From: Pandoraea eparura
Lineage (GTDB): Bacteria; Pseudomonadota; Gammaproteobacteria; Burkholderiales; Burkholderiaceae
DNA: 64,000 nt
Direction: 5' to 3'
Assembly (NCBI RefSeq): GCF_902459725.1
Contig: NZ_CABPSH010000002.1
Span: forward strand, 682,001 to 746,000
Positions 9,145-17,429 of the stretch are shown piece by piece. Every line of letters starts with the position of its first letter. The first letter of the stretch is position 1. The translations under genes and the position numbers were made by a program. The notes under the pieces are model-generated. The model had not been told where the DNA came from. It saw only the letters and a program-made list of their open reading frames with translations, and made no database searches.

Positions 9145-9849
9145 TCAAGCGTCTTGCAGCTCGTCGAGCGAATCGACATAGCGCAAGCCCTTCGCGGCAA
9201 GCCTCTCGCGCATCTTGTAGTAGTCGAGCCCCAGCGTGCCGCCCGCGAGCACACCACGCTTGTAGGCTTCGTCGGCACCGCGCGCGGCCGCCGCCCTGGC
9301 CACGGCTTCGGCGTTCGCGAACGGCACCACGACCACGCCGTCGTCGTCCGCGACGATCACGTCGCCCGGATTCACGATCTGATTCGCGCACACGACCGGC
9401 ACGTTCACCGAGCCGAGCGTCTCCTTGACGGTGCCCTGCGACGAGATGGCCTTCGACCACACAGGAAACCGCATGTCGGTGAGCGTGCCGATGTCGCGGC
9501 AGCCGGCATCGATGACGAGTCCGGCCACACCGCGCGCCTTCATCGACGTGGCGAGCAGATCGCCGAAGTAACCGTCGTCGCAAGGCGAGGTCACGCCAAC
9601 CACGACGATGTCGCCCGGCTGCGCCTGTTCCACCGCGACGTGCAGCATCCAGTTGTCCGACGGCGGCGCGAGCACCGTGACCGCACTGCCCGCCACGGCC
9701 GCGCCTGCATAGATCGGACGCAGATAGGTGGCCATCAGGCCGAGGCGGCTCTGCGCTTCGTGCACTGTCGCGCTGCCTGCACTGCGTAGCACGTCGAGCG
9801 TGGCGGTATCGACACGAGGAATCTGACGAACGACGACGCCGCGGATCAT
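9145..9849 (-). CDS. galC: 4-carboxy-4-hydroxy-2-oxoadipate aldolase/oxaloacetate decarboxylase
   Basis: A 234-residue class II pyruvate aldolase of the RraA-like HMG/CHA group (LigK, ProA, GalC). The metal and substrate motif [10 protein letters not shown] sits mid-protein and [17 protein letters not shown] precedes the C-terminal helices. It cleaves 4-carboxy-4-hydroxy-2-oxoadipate to pyruvate and oxaloacetate, the last step of both the protocatechuate 4,5-cleavage and gallate routes, in the cytoplasm. Its ATG overlaps the galB stop. Unlike the RNase E inhibitor RraA, it keeps the aldolase metal-site Asp and Arg. Confidence 0.88.
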   Translation of the reverse strand: MIRGVVVRQIPRVDTATLDVLRSAGSATVHEAQSRLGLMATYLRPIYAGAAVAGSAVTVLAPPSDNWMLHVAVEQAQPGDIVVVGVTSPCDDGYFGDLLATSMKARGVAGLVIDAGCRDIGTLTDMRFPVWSKAISSQGTVKETLGSVNVPVVCANQIVNPGDVIVADDDGVVVVPFANAEAVARAAAARGADEAYKRGVLAGGTLGLDYYKMRERLAAKGLRYVDSLDELQDA

Positions 9850-10601
9850 GACAGTCGCTCCGTCACGACGGGCGTCAGGCGCATCAGCCCTTCCGCGTAT
9901 TTGATGTCGCGCGCGGCGGCGATGCCGATGTTGCGCTTGGCCTGCACGCCGCGTTGCAACGCCACGCGCGTGTAGTAATCCCACAGGTGCTCCTGACCGG
10001 CCATGCACTCGATGGCGGCGCGCTTTTGCTCCCACACCGGCGTGATGTCGATGAAGGTGTTCGGAATCCATTCGCACTGCTCGGTCTGATGCGGCTCGAA
10101 CGCGAGCACGGCGGGAGCGCCGATGATCTTTTCACCCGGCTTGTGGCCCTCGGCCTGCGCAATGACGCGGGCTTCCTGCGCGACGTGCATCGCCAGCGGG
10201 TGATCGAAGTTGTACGGATCTTTCTCCGAATGGCTCAGCACGAACGACGGTTGCAGCTCGCGATAGATGTCGACGAGCCGGAAGAGCGTCTCGTCGGACA
10301 CGCGCATCGGGTAGTCGCCGATATCGAGGAATTCGATTTCCGCACCGAGAATATCGGCCGCGCGCTGGGCTTCTTCGCGACGCGCAACCTTGACCTTCGC
10401 TTCGGTCATGTCCGCGCCCTTGCGCCAGAGCTTGGCCGACTCGCCACGCTCACCGAAGGACAGGCACACGATCTTCATGCGATAGCCTTGCGCGACATGC
10501 GTGGCAATCGTGCCCGCCGCGCGCCAGACGAAGTCCGCCGAATGGGCGCTGACCACGAGACCAGCCAATGCGCCGGTGTGGGTGTTCTGTGATGTGCTCA
10601 T
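9846..10601 (-). CDS. galB: 4-oxalomesaconate hydratase, GalB type (PIG-L/LmbE fold)
   Basis: A 251-residue zinc-dependent LmbE/PIG-L-fold protein. The N-terminal metal motif [13 protein letters not shown] gives His20 and Asp23, and a later FDHPLA supplies the third histidine. Most LmbE proteins are deacetylases. GalB of Pseudomonas putida is the known exception that hydrates 4-oxalomesaconate, and the strand-turn with DFVWRA matches that subgroup. Adjacency to galC and galD makes the hydratase call much more likely than deacetylase. It replaces the unrelated amidohydrolase-type hydratase LigJ of Sphingobium. Confidence 0.85.
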   Translation of the reverse strand: MSTSQNTHTGALAGLVVSAHSADFVWRAAGTIATHVAQGYRMKIVCLSFGERGESAKLWRKGADMTEAKVKVARREEAQRAADILGAEIEFLDIGDYPMRVSDETLFRLVDIYRELQPSFVLSHSEKDPYNFDHPLAMHVAQEARVIAQAEGHKPGEKIIGAPAVLAFEPHQTEQCEWIPNTFIDITPVWEQKRAAIECMAGQEHLWDYYTRVALQRGVQAKRNIGIAAARDIKYAEGLMRLTPVVTERLS

Positions 10602-10636
10602 GTGTTTGACGTCAATACGTGTTGTGCCGTGCCCGT

Positions 10637-11356
10637 TCAGGCGCTTTCCAGTCCGACCAGCGTGCCGAGCAATTCCGGGGAAGCGGCCAGTTCGCTGCTG
10701 CGTCCCGACCAGACCTCGCGACCCCGGTCGAGCACCAGCGCGCGGTCCGTCAGTTCCAGCCCCAGTTCCGCGTGTTGCTCCACGACCACCACGCCCATGC
10801 CACCGTCGGCGCGCAGCTTCCAGAACGCATCGACGAGTTGATCGACGATCACCGGCGCCAGCCCTTCGAACGGCTCGTCGAACAGCACCACGTGCGGATT
10901 ACCGATCAGCGCCCGGCCGATGGCGAGCATCTGCTGCTCGCCGCCCGAGAGCTGATTGCCCAGGTTGCGACGCCGCTGGTGAAGACGCGGGAACAGGTCG
11001 TAGACACGATCGAGCGACCAGGCGTTGCCGGTCGCGCCCATCGCGGACACCTGCAGGTTTTCCTCGACCGACAGCGACTTGAAGATGTCGCGCTCCTGCG
11101 GCACCAGCGCCAACCCGGCACGGGCCCGCTTGTAGGCGGGCCACGTCGAGATATCGTCCTGGCGATAGCGCACCACGCCGCCGTGGCGCGTGGTCAATCC
11201 CAGCAGGCTGAGCAGCAGCGTGCTCTTGCCCACGCCGTTGCGACCGAGAATGGCGAGGGCTTCTCCCGACGCCAGGCGCAGGCTCAGATTCTCGAGCACG
11301 ATGGTCTCGCCATACCCGGTGCTGAGTTCGGCGGCTTCGAGCAGGAAGTCAGTCAT
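10637..11356 (-). CDS. LIV-type ABC transporter ATPase (LivF)
   Basis: A 239-residue ABC ATPase. Walker A GRNGVGKST is at residues 38-46, the signature LSGGEQQ near 137, and Walker B VVLFDEP follows. The short LivF form, with AYKRARAGLALVPQERDIF between, is typical of branched-chain-amino-acid/aromatic importers. It overlaps livG by eight bases and lies 35 bases upstream of galB. This places a complete five-gene importer inside the catabolic series. Uptake of an aromatic acid or related carboxylate is the likely job. Confidence 0.9.
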   Translation of the reverse strand: MTDFLLEAAELSTGYGETIVLENLSLRLASGEALAILGRNGVGKSTLLLSLLGLTTRHGGVVRYRQDDISTWPAYKRARAGLALVPQERDIFKSLSVEENLQVSAMGATGNAWSLDRVYDLFPRLHQRRRNLGNQLSGGEQQMLAIGRALIGNPHVVLFDEPFEGLAPVIVDQLVDAFWKLRADGGMGVVVVEQHAELGLELTDRALVLDRGREVWSGRSSELAASPELLGTLVGLESA

Positions 11357-12101
11357 GATGGCGACGCCCCAGATAAATGTCGCGTACGCGCGGATCGCGG
11401 CGCACGTCGTCCTTCTCGCCCTCCATGAGCACCGCGCCTTCGACCAGCACGGTGATGCGGCGCGCGAAGCGGAAGACCAGATCCATGTCGTGTTCGATGA
11501 CCATCACCGCCACGTCCTCGGGCAAGCGTTCGAGCAGGTCGAAGAGCTTGCGGCCCTGTCCCGATGGCACGCCGGCCACGGGTTCGTCGAGCAGCAGCAC
11601 CTTGGGATCAAGCGCCAGACCGAGCGCGATTTCCACCTGACGACGTTGGCCGTAGGCCAGTTCGTCGATGCGCTTGCCCGCGAGATCGAGCATGCCCAGC
11701 GCGCGCAGACGCTCGGCCGCTTCCTCCACGAGCGCCGGTCGGCGCGCGAGCGGCTTGCCGATGCGACCATCGAGACCGCTGCGCGCCGTGAGGGCGAGCG
11801 CCACGTTCTCGGCCACAGTGAGCGTGTCGAACAGCGTGTTGAGCTGGAACGTGCGCGCGAGCCCGAGCTTCACGCGCTTGTGCGAGGGCATCGACGTCAC
11901 GTCCGTGCCGCCCACGCGCACCACACCGGCGTTCGGCTTGAGCACGCCCGTGAGCAGATTCATCAACGTGCTCTTGCCCGCGCCGTTCGGGCCGATCAAC
12001 GCGTGTCGCGCGCCCACGGGCAGCGACAGGCTGACGTTGCGCGTGACGTCGAGCTGGCCGAAGCGTTTGGACAACCCTTGAATGTCGAGTGCAGCGCTCA
12101 C
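11349..12101 (-). CDS. LIV-type ABC transporter ATPase (LivG)
   Basis: A 250-residue ABC ATPase with Walker A GPNGAGKST at residues 37-45. The signature region reads LAYGQRRQVE, a LivG-type variant in place of the canonical LSGGQ, and is followed by Walker B KVLLLDEPVAGV. It pairs with the neighbouring LivF protein as the heterodimeric motor of the importer. The start overlaps the livM stop (ATGA), so translation is coupled. No substrate information is present in this subunit. Confidence 0.9.
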   Translation of the reverse strand: MSAALDIQGLSKRFGQLDVTRNVSLSLPVGARHALIGPNGAGKSTLMNLLTGVLKPNAGVVRVGGTDVTSMPSHKRVKLGLARTFQLNTLFDTLTVAENVALALTARSGLDGRIGKPLARRPALVEEAAERLRALGMLDLAGKRIDELAYGQRRQVEIALGLALDPKVLLLDEPVAGVPSGQGRKLFDLLERLPEDVAVMVIEHDMDLVFRFARRITVLVEGAVLMEGEKDDVRRDPRVRDIYLGRRHHD

Positions 12102-13183
12102 GGCGTGACCTCCTTGTCCGTGGTCGTTGCATTGGCAAGGCCGCCAGCGTCTGCCACGGATGTGCGCCGGGCGCGATGTCGCGCAGGAGCCACGCGGGCG
12201 GCGAAGCGATCCACCAGCCCGATCAGGCCGTCGGGCGCGAAGCGCACCACTACGATGAGCAGCACACCGAGTGCGGCGAGCCAGTTCGTCGGATCGATGG
12301 CAGCGATGCGGTCTGACAGCACCATGAAGACGATCGCGCCAAGGGCCGCGCCGTAGAGACGTCCGGTGCCGCCGAGGGCGAGCATCACGAGCACGTTGGC
12401 CGACAGCGTGAATGACAGGGTGTCGAGAGCGACGATGTTGTTGACCTGTGCCGAGAGCGCACCCGCCACGCCGGCCAACGCCGCAGCGAGGGTGTAGAGC
12501 ATCAGGCGACGCAGGCCGACACGTACGCCAAGCAGCGACATGCGCGTGGCGTTCTCGCGAATGCCCTGCACGGCGAGACCGAACGGCGAGTTCACGAGGA
12601 ACTGCGTGAACAGATACACCACGAGCAACACGGCGAGCGCATAGAGATACGCCGTATGTCCGTAGATGTCGAACGAGAACCTGCCCAGCAGCGGGGCGAT
12701 GGTGTACCCGGTCAGGCCGTCATCGCCCATCGTGATCGACTTCGCGACGTTGCCCGCCTCATAGAGCAGCGTGGCACACGTCAGGGTGAGCATGATCTGC
12801 GTAAGCCCGCTCACCCGCAGCACCACGATGCCGGTGATGAGGCCCACGCCAGCGGCCACCACCGCGCCGGCCACCAGCCCCAGCAGCGGGTCGGGCGATA
12901 CGTGCAGCGCGAAGAGGCCAGCGGCGTAGGCGCCGCTGCCGAAGAACGCAGCATGCCCCAGTGTTTCGATACCGCAATAGCCCTGCACGAGATCGAGCGA
13001 GAGCGCGAAGATGATCATGATCAGCACGCTCGTGGCGAGCGCGAGATACAGATCGGCGAAGCAGTAGGTGGCGATGGCGGCGAGCAGCAGCACCCCATCG
13101 AGCGCGCCGAGCCGTTTGCGACGCAGCGCGGGGGCGACGTGCGCCGTACCCGCGACCTGCGGCAGAGGATTCGTAGGTGACAT
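12098..13183 (-). CDS. LIV-type ABC transporter permease (LivM)
   Basis: A 361-residue inner-membrane permease with roughly ten hydrophobic segments. The conserved LSLDLVQGYCGIETLGHAAF block near the second helix and the AVQGIRENATRMSLLGV loop that contacts the ATPase are LivM marks. ATG 13183 is chosen because GGAGGG stands seven bases upstream; an in-frame ATG at 13204 would overlap livH and lacks a site. The C-terminal tail of about 35 residues is basic and low-complexity. Confidence 0.9.
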   Translation of the reverse strand: MSPTNPLPQVAGTAHVAPALRRKRLGALDGVLLLAAIATYCFADLYLALATSVLIMIIFALSLDLVQGYCGIETLGHAAFFGSGAYAAGLFALHVSPDPLLGLVAGAVVAAGVGLITGIVVLRVSGLTQIMLTLTCATLLYEAGNVAKSITMGDDGLTGYTIAPLLGRFSFDIYGHTAYLYALAVLLVVYLFTQFLVNSPFGLAVQGIRENATRMSLLGVRVGLRRLMLYTLAAALAGVAGALSAQVNNIVALDTLSFTLSANVLVMLALGGTGRLYGAALGAIVFMVLSDRIAAIDPTNWLAALGVLLIVVVRFAPDGLIGLVDRFAARVAPARHRARRTSVADAGGLANATTTDKEVTP

Positions 13184-13196
13184 CGTGACCCTCCGC

Positions 13197-14069
13197 TCAG
13201 GCACGGCCGACCAACCCTTGCGGGCGGATCAGCAGAATGGCCAGCACGGCCAGGTAGATCATGAAGGCGCCGAGCGCCGGCACGTAGTAGCGACCCAGCG
13301 TGTCGATCAGACCGAGCAGCAGCCCCGCGTAAAGCGAGCCGCGCAGACTGCCCAGCCCGCCGGCCGCCACCACGATCAGCACGAGCACCAGGTACTTCAA
13401 GCCGTAATATGGTTCGAGCGGCAGGATCTGACTGGACAGCGCGCCGCCCAGCCCGGACAACCCGCATCCGATGGCAAACGTGATCGAGAACACGAGCGGC
13501 ACGTCGATGCCGACGCAGCGCGCCATGCGCGGGTTGTCGACCGCCGCGCGCAGCTTCGCGCCGAACGGCGTGCGCTCCAGCCCCCACCAGATGCCGAGTG
13601 CCACGACCGCGCTGCACACCAGGGCGAAGATGCGATAGACGGACACGGAGAACGCGCCGAAGTCCCATGTGCCGCGCAGCCCTTCCGGAATCGGGATCGA
13701 CTGCAGCTCGGTGCCGGCGAGATGTTTGGCCAGCGCGCAGATGATGAACGCGAGCCCGATCGTCATGAGCAACTGCCCAAGACCGTTGGCCGTGTAGACC
13801 CAGCGATACAGCGTGCGCTCGAGCACGGCGCCGAGCACCATCGTGCCCGCCACGCCGACGAGCAGCGCGGCGAAGAAATCGAGCCCGGCACGTTGCATGG
13901 CCCACAAGGTGAAATAACCGCCGATCATGGCGAAGGCGGAGTGCGCGAGATTGACCACGCGCATCACGCCCAGCGTGACCGTGAGACCCACGGAGATGAG
14001 GAACAGCAACATCCCGTAGGCCACACCGTCGATCGACAACGACAGGAGAGTGGCAAGCGATTGCGTCAT
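13197..14069 (-). CDS. LIV-type ABC transporter permease (LivH)
   Basis: A 290-residue inner-membrane permease. It carries the LivH hallmark VMRVVNLAHSAFAMIGGY early in the protein and the GAKLRAAVDNPRMARCVGIDV coupling loop in the middle. It ends LLIRPQGLVGRA, as most LivH proteins do. It forms the translocation pore with LivM. It lies 37 bases downstream of the substrate-binding protein gene, in the same transcription unit. Confidence 0.9.
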   Translation of the reverse strand: MTQSLATLLSLSIDGVAYGMLLFLISVGLTVTLGVMRVVNLAHSAFAMIGGYFTLWAMQRAGLDFFAALLVGVAGTMVLGAVLERTLYRWVYTANGLGQLLMTIGLAFIICALAKHLAGTELQSIPIPEGLRGTWDFGAFSVSVYRIFALVCSAVVALGIWWGLERTPFGAKLRAAVDNPRMARCVGIDVPLVFSITFAIGCGLSGLGGALSSQILPLEPYYGLKYLVLVLIVVAAGGLGSLRGSLYAGLLLGLIDTLGRYYVPALGAFMIYLAVLAILLIRPQGLVGRA

Positions 14070-14106
14070 GACGAATTACCGAACGAACTGAGCGACGACG
14101 CCTGCG

Positions 14107-15303
14107 TTACTTGGCAGCCACCTGGGGGTGGCTCACGTGCCACGGCTCGACCACCGACTTGAAGGTCTCGATGGGCTTGTTGCCCAGCTTTCCGTCGATG
14201 TTCTCCACGCGGCGGATGTACACGTTCTGCACGATTTCGCGCGTCTTCGGATCGATCGACACCGGACCCCGGGCGCTCGTCCACGCGAAGCCCTTCACCG
14301 CCGCGATCGCCTTGTCGCCATCCTTCTTGCCCTTCGTGGCCTTGATCATCTGCGCGATGACCGTCATCGAGTCGTAGGCCGACACCGAAGCGATCGACGG
14401 CAGTGCGCCCGGCCCGTACTTCGCCTTGTACGCCTTCACGAACGCTGTGTTCTCCGGCGACGTCAGGTACGGCGAGTAATGCAGCGCCGTGATGGTGCCG
14501 ATGGCACTCTCGCCGATGGCCGGCAGGTCGGACTCCATCGTCTCCGTCGTTGCGAAGAGCTGGATACCCGCCTTGTCGAGTTCGCGCTCCTTGAACGCCT
14601 TGACGAACCCGGCCGACATCGGCCCCACCGGCATGAACAGGAAGAGAGCATCCGGCTTGGCGTCGCGCACGCGTTGCAGATAGCTCGAGAAGTCGGTCGT
14701 GCCGAGCGGCACCTTCACTTCAGCAGCAATCTTGCCGCCCGCCTTTTTGAACGTCTCACTGTAAGCGTCGATCGCGTCGTAGCCCGGCGCATAGTCTGCC
14801 ACCACGATGGCCGCGTTCTTCACCCCCTTGCTGGCGGCGTACTCCACGAGCGGCACACTTACCGCCCACTGCGTGAAACCGGTGCGCACGAAGTACGGCG
14901 ACTTGAGCGTCACGCTGGACGTACCCGAATTGCCGATGACGAGCGGCGTCTTGGTCTGGTTTGCCACGTCGGCCATGGCCAGCACGTTCGGCGTGAACGA
15001 ACCGCCGAACAGGTACTGCACCTGATCGCGCACCACCAGTTCCTGCGCGAGCTGGCGCGTGCGCTGCGGATTCACGCCGCCTTCGTCACGCTCGAGCACC
15101 ACGAGCGTGTCGTCGCCCACCCGGCTCTTGTGCTGATCGAGCCACAGGTTGACGCCGCGACGGTACTCGGTGCCCCACCAGGACGCCGAGCCGGAGAACA
15201 GCCCCAGCATGCCGACCTTGATTTCCTCGGCACGCGCCGAGACGGCGGTGAATTGGCAAACGCTCGCAAGTGCCACAGCAAGCCACAGATGGCGCTTCAT
15301 CAT
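14107..15303 (-). CDS. Periplasmic substrate-binding protein of a LIV-type ABC importer
   Basis: A 398-residue precursor with a signal peptide ending about residue 25 (VSARA before EEIKVGMLG). The mature protein is a type I periplasmic binding fold (Peripla_BP_6, LivJ/AmiC-like), with GLFSGSASWWGTEYRRGVN near its start. Binding proteins in this family next to ring-cleavage genes often bind benzoate or hydroxybenzoate derivatives rather than amino acids, but the ligand here is not deducible. Two tandem ATGs (15303 and 15300) follow GAGGAGA. It heads the importer/gal genes after a 401-base leader, so it probably has its own promoter. Confidence 0.88.
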   Translation of the reverse strand: MMKRHLWLAVALASVCQFTAVSARAEEIKVGMLGLFSGSASWWGTEYRRGVNLWLDQHKSRVGDDTLVVLERDEGGVNPQRTRQLAQELVVRDQVQYLFGGSFTPNVLAMADVANQTKTPLVIGNSGTSSVTLKSPYFVRTGFTQWAVSVPLVEYAASKGVKNAAIVVADYAPGYDAIDAYSETFKKAGGKIAAEVKVPLGTTDFSSYLQRVRDAKPDALFLFMPVGPMSAGFVKAFKERELDKAGIQLFATTETMESDLPAIGESAIGTITALHYSPYLTSPENTAFVKAYKAKYGPGALPSIASVSAYDSMTVIAQMIKATKGKKDGDKAIAAVKGFAWTSARGPVSIDPKTREIVQNVYIRRVENIDGKLGNKPIETFKSVVEPWHVSHPQVAAK

Positions 15304-15704
15304 GGTGTCGTCTCCTCGTCGGCGTCGTGCGCCGCTCCGTTTTCTGATATGGCGCGCCAGGGGTTGGCGGGCCTTTTCAAGGTATGGGAGTCAGCTTAGG
15401 CAGCCGGGCACCGCGCGTCGAATGAAACTCCCGCGTCGAGCGTTGCGTTTTTCGTATATCCCCGAGATTTCCCTTAGGGGATCGCGCGCATTTCGCCAAG
15501 GAGATTTCGCAGTGCGAGACGTTTCGCCTTCCCCTGGGGGAACGCCCGCCGCAAAAGGCGCGGCGAGAAGGCGTGAAGGGACTTCACGGGATGATCCTGG
15601 AATCGGAAAGCGTGCGCGGGATAACGCGACGAGACATGCAAGTCATGGCGGATCCGGCGAATTTCGCCGCACTCGCGAACGATATGCCGAGCGTGCTGCG
15701 CGTC
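15304..15704. other. 401-base regulatory interval upstream of the importer/gal genes
   Basis: No coding sequence is supported in this stretch between the LysR gene and the binding-protein gene. It holds two similar near-palindromes (annotated separately) and a further perfect inverted repeat CGTGAAG-GGA-CTTCACG at 15572-15588. The interval therefore looks like a promoter/operator region for the minus-strand importer, galB, galC and galD series. A -35/-10 pair could not be assigned with confidence. Confidence 0.5.
15469..15541. promoter_or_regulatory. Paired near-palindromic boxes TTCCCYTRGGGGA
   Basis: Two 13-base boxes, TTCCCTTAGGGGA at 15469-15481 and TTCCCCTGGGGGA at 15529-15541, share the consensus TTCCCYTRGGGGA and lie 60 bases apart centre to centre. 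The first is also flanked by ATCCCC/GGGGAT at 15458-15482. They stand upstream of the importer/gal series and downstream of the two-HTH LysR gene, so they are candidate binding sites for that regulator. Assignment to the regulator is inference. Confidence 0.4.
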
Positions 15705-17045
15705 TTACGTCGGATGCTGCATCGTGGGCGCCAGCGCGCGCAGCTCATCGAGCAACTGTTCCGCGGCCGGGGACAGCAAACCATCGCGCCGCGTGGCAAC
15801 GCCGATCGCTCGTCGTGCGTGTTGCAACGGCACCGGCACGACCGCCAGTTCGCCGGTGCGCAACTCCGACGTGATTTGTACCGGCGAGAGCAAGGCGAGC
15901 CGGTCGCTCGACGACAGCAGCCCGCGCACCACCGGTGAACTGCTCGCATGCACCTGCGTGCGCGGCAATCCCAGGCCTTCCGCATGAAACACTCGCTCGA
16001 ACACGCGGCGCGCGGGCGTGGCGGGCAGCGGACTCACCCACCCGTACTCGGCAAGCGCCGCAAGCGTGGGCCTGCGCCCCGACGTCAGACACGGGTGATC
16101 GGCACGCGCGACCACCGACAGGTGATCCTCGAACAGCGCCTCCTGACGGATGTCCGGCGGCACATCGCTCGCCCGCAAGGCGCCGACGATCATGTCGACG
16201 TCCGCCTGCCGCAACTGGCGAATCAGGGCTTCGTACGTGCCGTCGACCACCGTCACGTTCAGATACGGCAACGTGTACAGCAGACTGTCGATGGCCTTGG
16301 GCAGCAAAAAGCCGCTGGACAGCGGCAACGCGGCGACGATCACGGTGCCTTGCTGACGCCCGCCGAACGGCGCGAGTTCGTCTTCGGCGATCGCCAGCTC
16401 GGCCAGCGCGCGCTTGACCGGGCCGAGCAAGGCCTGCGCCTCGTCGGTCAGACGCGTGCCGCGCGGCGTGCGTCGAAACAGCTTGATACCGATGAGATCT
16501 TCGAGCTGATCGAGATTGCGCTGAATGGTCGGCTGCGAGCATTGCAGGCGACTTGCCGCGAGCGGCCCGCTCCCCAGCTCCGCCACCGCGATGAAGCTCG
16601 TGAGTTGTTGCGGCGCGACGACCGCCGCGAAGCGGCTCGCCGCCCGCGCCCCGCCGTCGGCCTGCGACGCCGTGGCGGCAAACGCATCGCGGTACCCGTT
16701 GGCCAACTCCGCGAGCGCGCGCGTGGCGCGCACCCCCAGGCGCTGACCGGCCGCGTTCGGAATCAGGCCGCGCCCGCTGCGTTGAAACAGCGGGAAACCC
16801 AGCTCCGCCTCAATGTCGGAGATCGACCGCGCCACGGCCGACTGCGACAGATGCAGCATGCGCGCCGCCCGCGCGACCGAATCGCATTCGAGTACGGCGA
16901 CCATCGCGCGAAGGCCACGCAACTTTCGACACAGGCGCGGCGCCTCGTTGGTATGCGGCGTTCGGCTCCAGGTGCCGCGCTCGTGACATGCCAACGCGGG
17001 TGCGGCCGGCGTGTGAGCGAGACTGATGGAGGTATCGAGGGACAT
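15705..17045 (-). CDS. LysR-family regulator with two N-terminal HTH domains
   Basis: This 446-residue protein is about 140 residues longer than a normal LysR regulator. The extra length is a second winged HTH. HTH 1 spans about residues 42-101 (AARMLHLSQSAVARSISDIE, ending LIPNAAGQ). HTH 2 spans about 144-205 (LAASRLQCSQPTIQRNLDQL, ending RLTDEAQ). An effector-binding periplasmic-protein fold follows at about 232-440. Each HTH keeps the LFQR/LFRR wing motif. It lies 24 bases downstream of the ligA-like gene and is probably cotranscribed with the dioxygenase, making it a likely aromatic-sensing activator of the cluster. No strong ribosome-binding site is visible at the chosen ATG. Confidence 0.85.
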   Translation of the reverse strand: MSLDTSISLAHTPAAPALACHERGTWSRTPHTNEAPRLCRKLRGLRAMVAVLECDSVARAARMLHLSQSAVARSISDIEAELGFPLFQRSGRGLIPNAAGQRLGVRATRALAELANGYRDAFAATASQADGGARAASRFAAVVAPQQLTSFIAVAELGSGPLAASRLQCSQPTIQRNLDQLEDLIGIKLFRRTPRGTRLTDEAQALLGPVKRALAELAIAEDELAPFGGRQQGTVIVAALPLSSGFLLPKAIDSLLYTLPYLNVTVVDGTYEALIRQLRQADVDMIVGALRASDVPPDIRQEALFEDHLSVVARADHPCLTSGRRPTLAALAEYGWVSPLPATPARRVFERVFHAEGLGLPRTQVHASSSPVVRGLLSSSDRLALLSPVQITSELRTGELAVVPVPLQHARRAIGVATRRDGLLSPAAEQLLDELRALAPTMQHPT

Positions 17046-17069
17046 GCGCGGTGCTTGGCTCGGCCGGGC

Positions 17070-17429
17070 TCAGCGCAGGGTCGGCACGCGTCGCGTGGCC
17101 ATGAACGCGTCGAGCGTCTCGCCACGCATGAGCGCATAGACTTCGAGGTTGGTCTTGCGCACCACGCGGGCAAACTTCTCCAGCACAAAGAAATTCACAC
17201 CGTGGCGCACAAGGCCCAGCCAGTCCTGCGCCTGCACCATCGCCTGCTCGTCGGCGGTGAGACCGGCCGCCGTCATCGCGGCGACGGGATCGCCGAGAAA
17301 CGTCTCGCGATGCTCGGCGCGAATCATGTGCCAGAAGAAGCGATTGAGCTTGAGCGTGCGATGGCTCACGCGCAGGTCGAACGCGTACGTGCCGGTAATC
17401 GCCTCGATGCCTTCGAGCTGCGGGTTCAT
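17070..17429 (-). CDS. Extradiol dioxygenase small subunit, LigA-like
   Basis: A 119-residue all-helical LigA-type protein. In class III extradiol enzymes such as protocatechuate 4,5-dioxygenase this alpha subunit caps the active site of the LigB-type beta subunit. In gallate dioxygenases GalA and DesB the same domain is the C-terminal part of one fused chain. Here it is separate but lies directly after the LigB gene with an ATGA overlap, in the same order as in the fused enzyme. The C-terminal segment VYALMRGETLDAFMATRR is helical. Its specificity (gallate or protocatechuate) is not certain. Confidence 0.82.
   Translation of the reverse strand: MNPQLEGIEAITGTYAFDLRVSHRTLKLNRFFWHMIRAEHRETFLGDPVAAMTAAGLTADEQAMVQAQDWLGLVRHGVNFFVLEKFARVVRKTNLEVYALMRGETLDAFMATRRVPTLR

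Noticed and set aside
9132-9278. N-terminal extension of the galD product
   Set aside because: It overlaps the galC 3' end and has an out-of-family composition; a good ribosome-binding site precedes the ATG at 9131.
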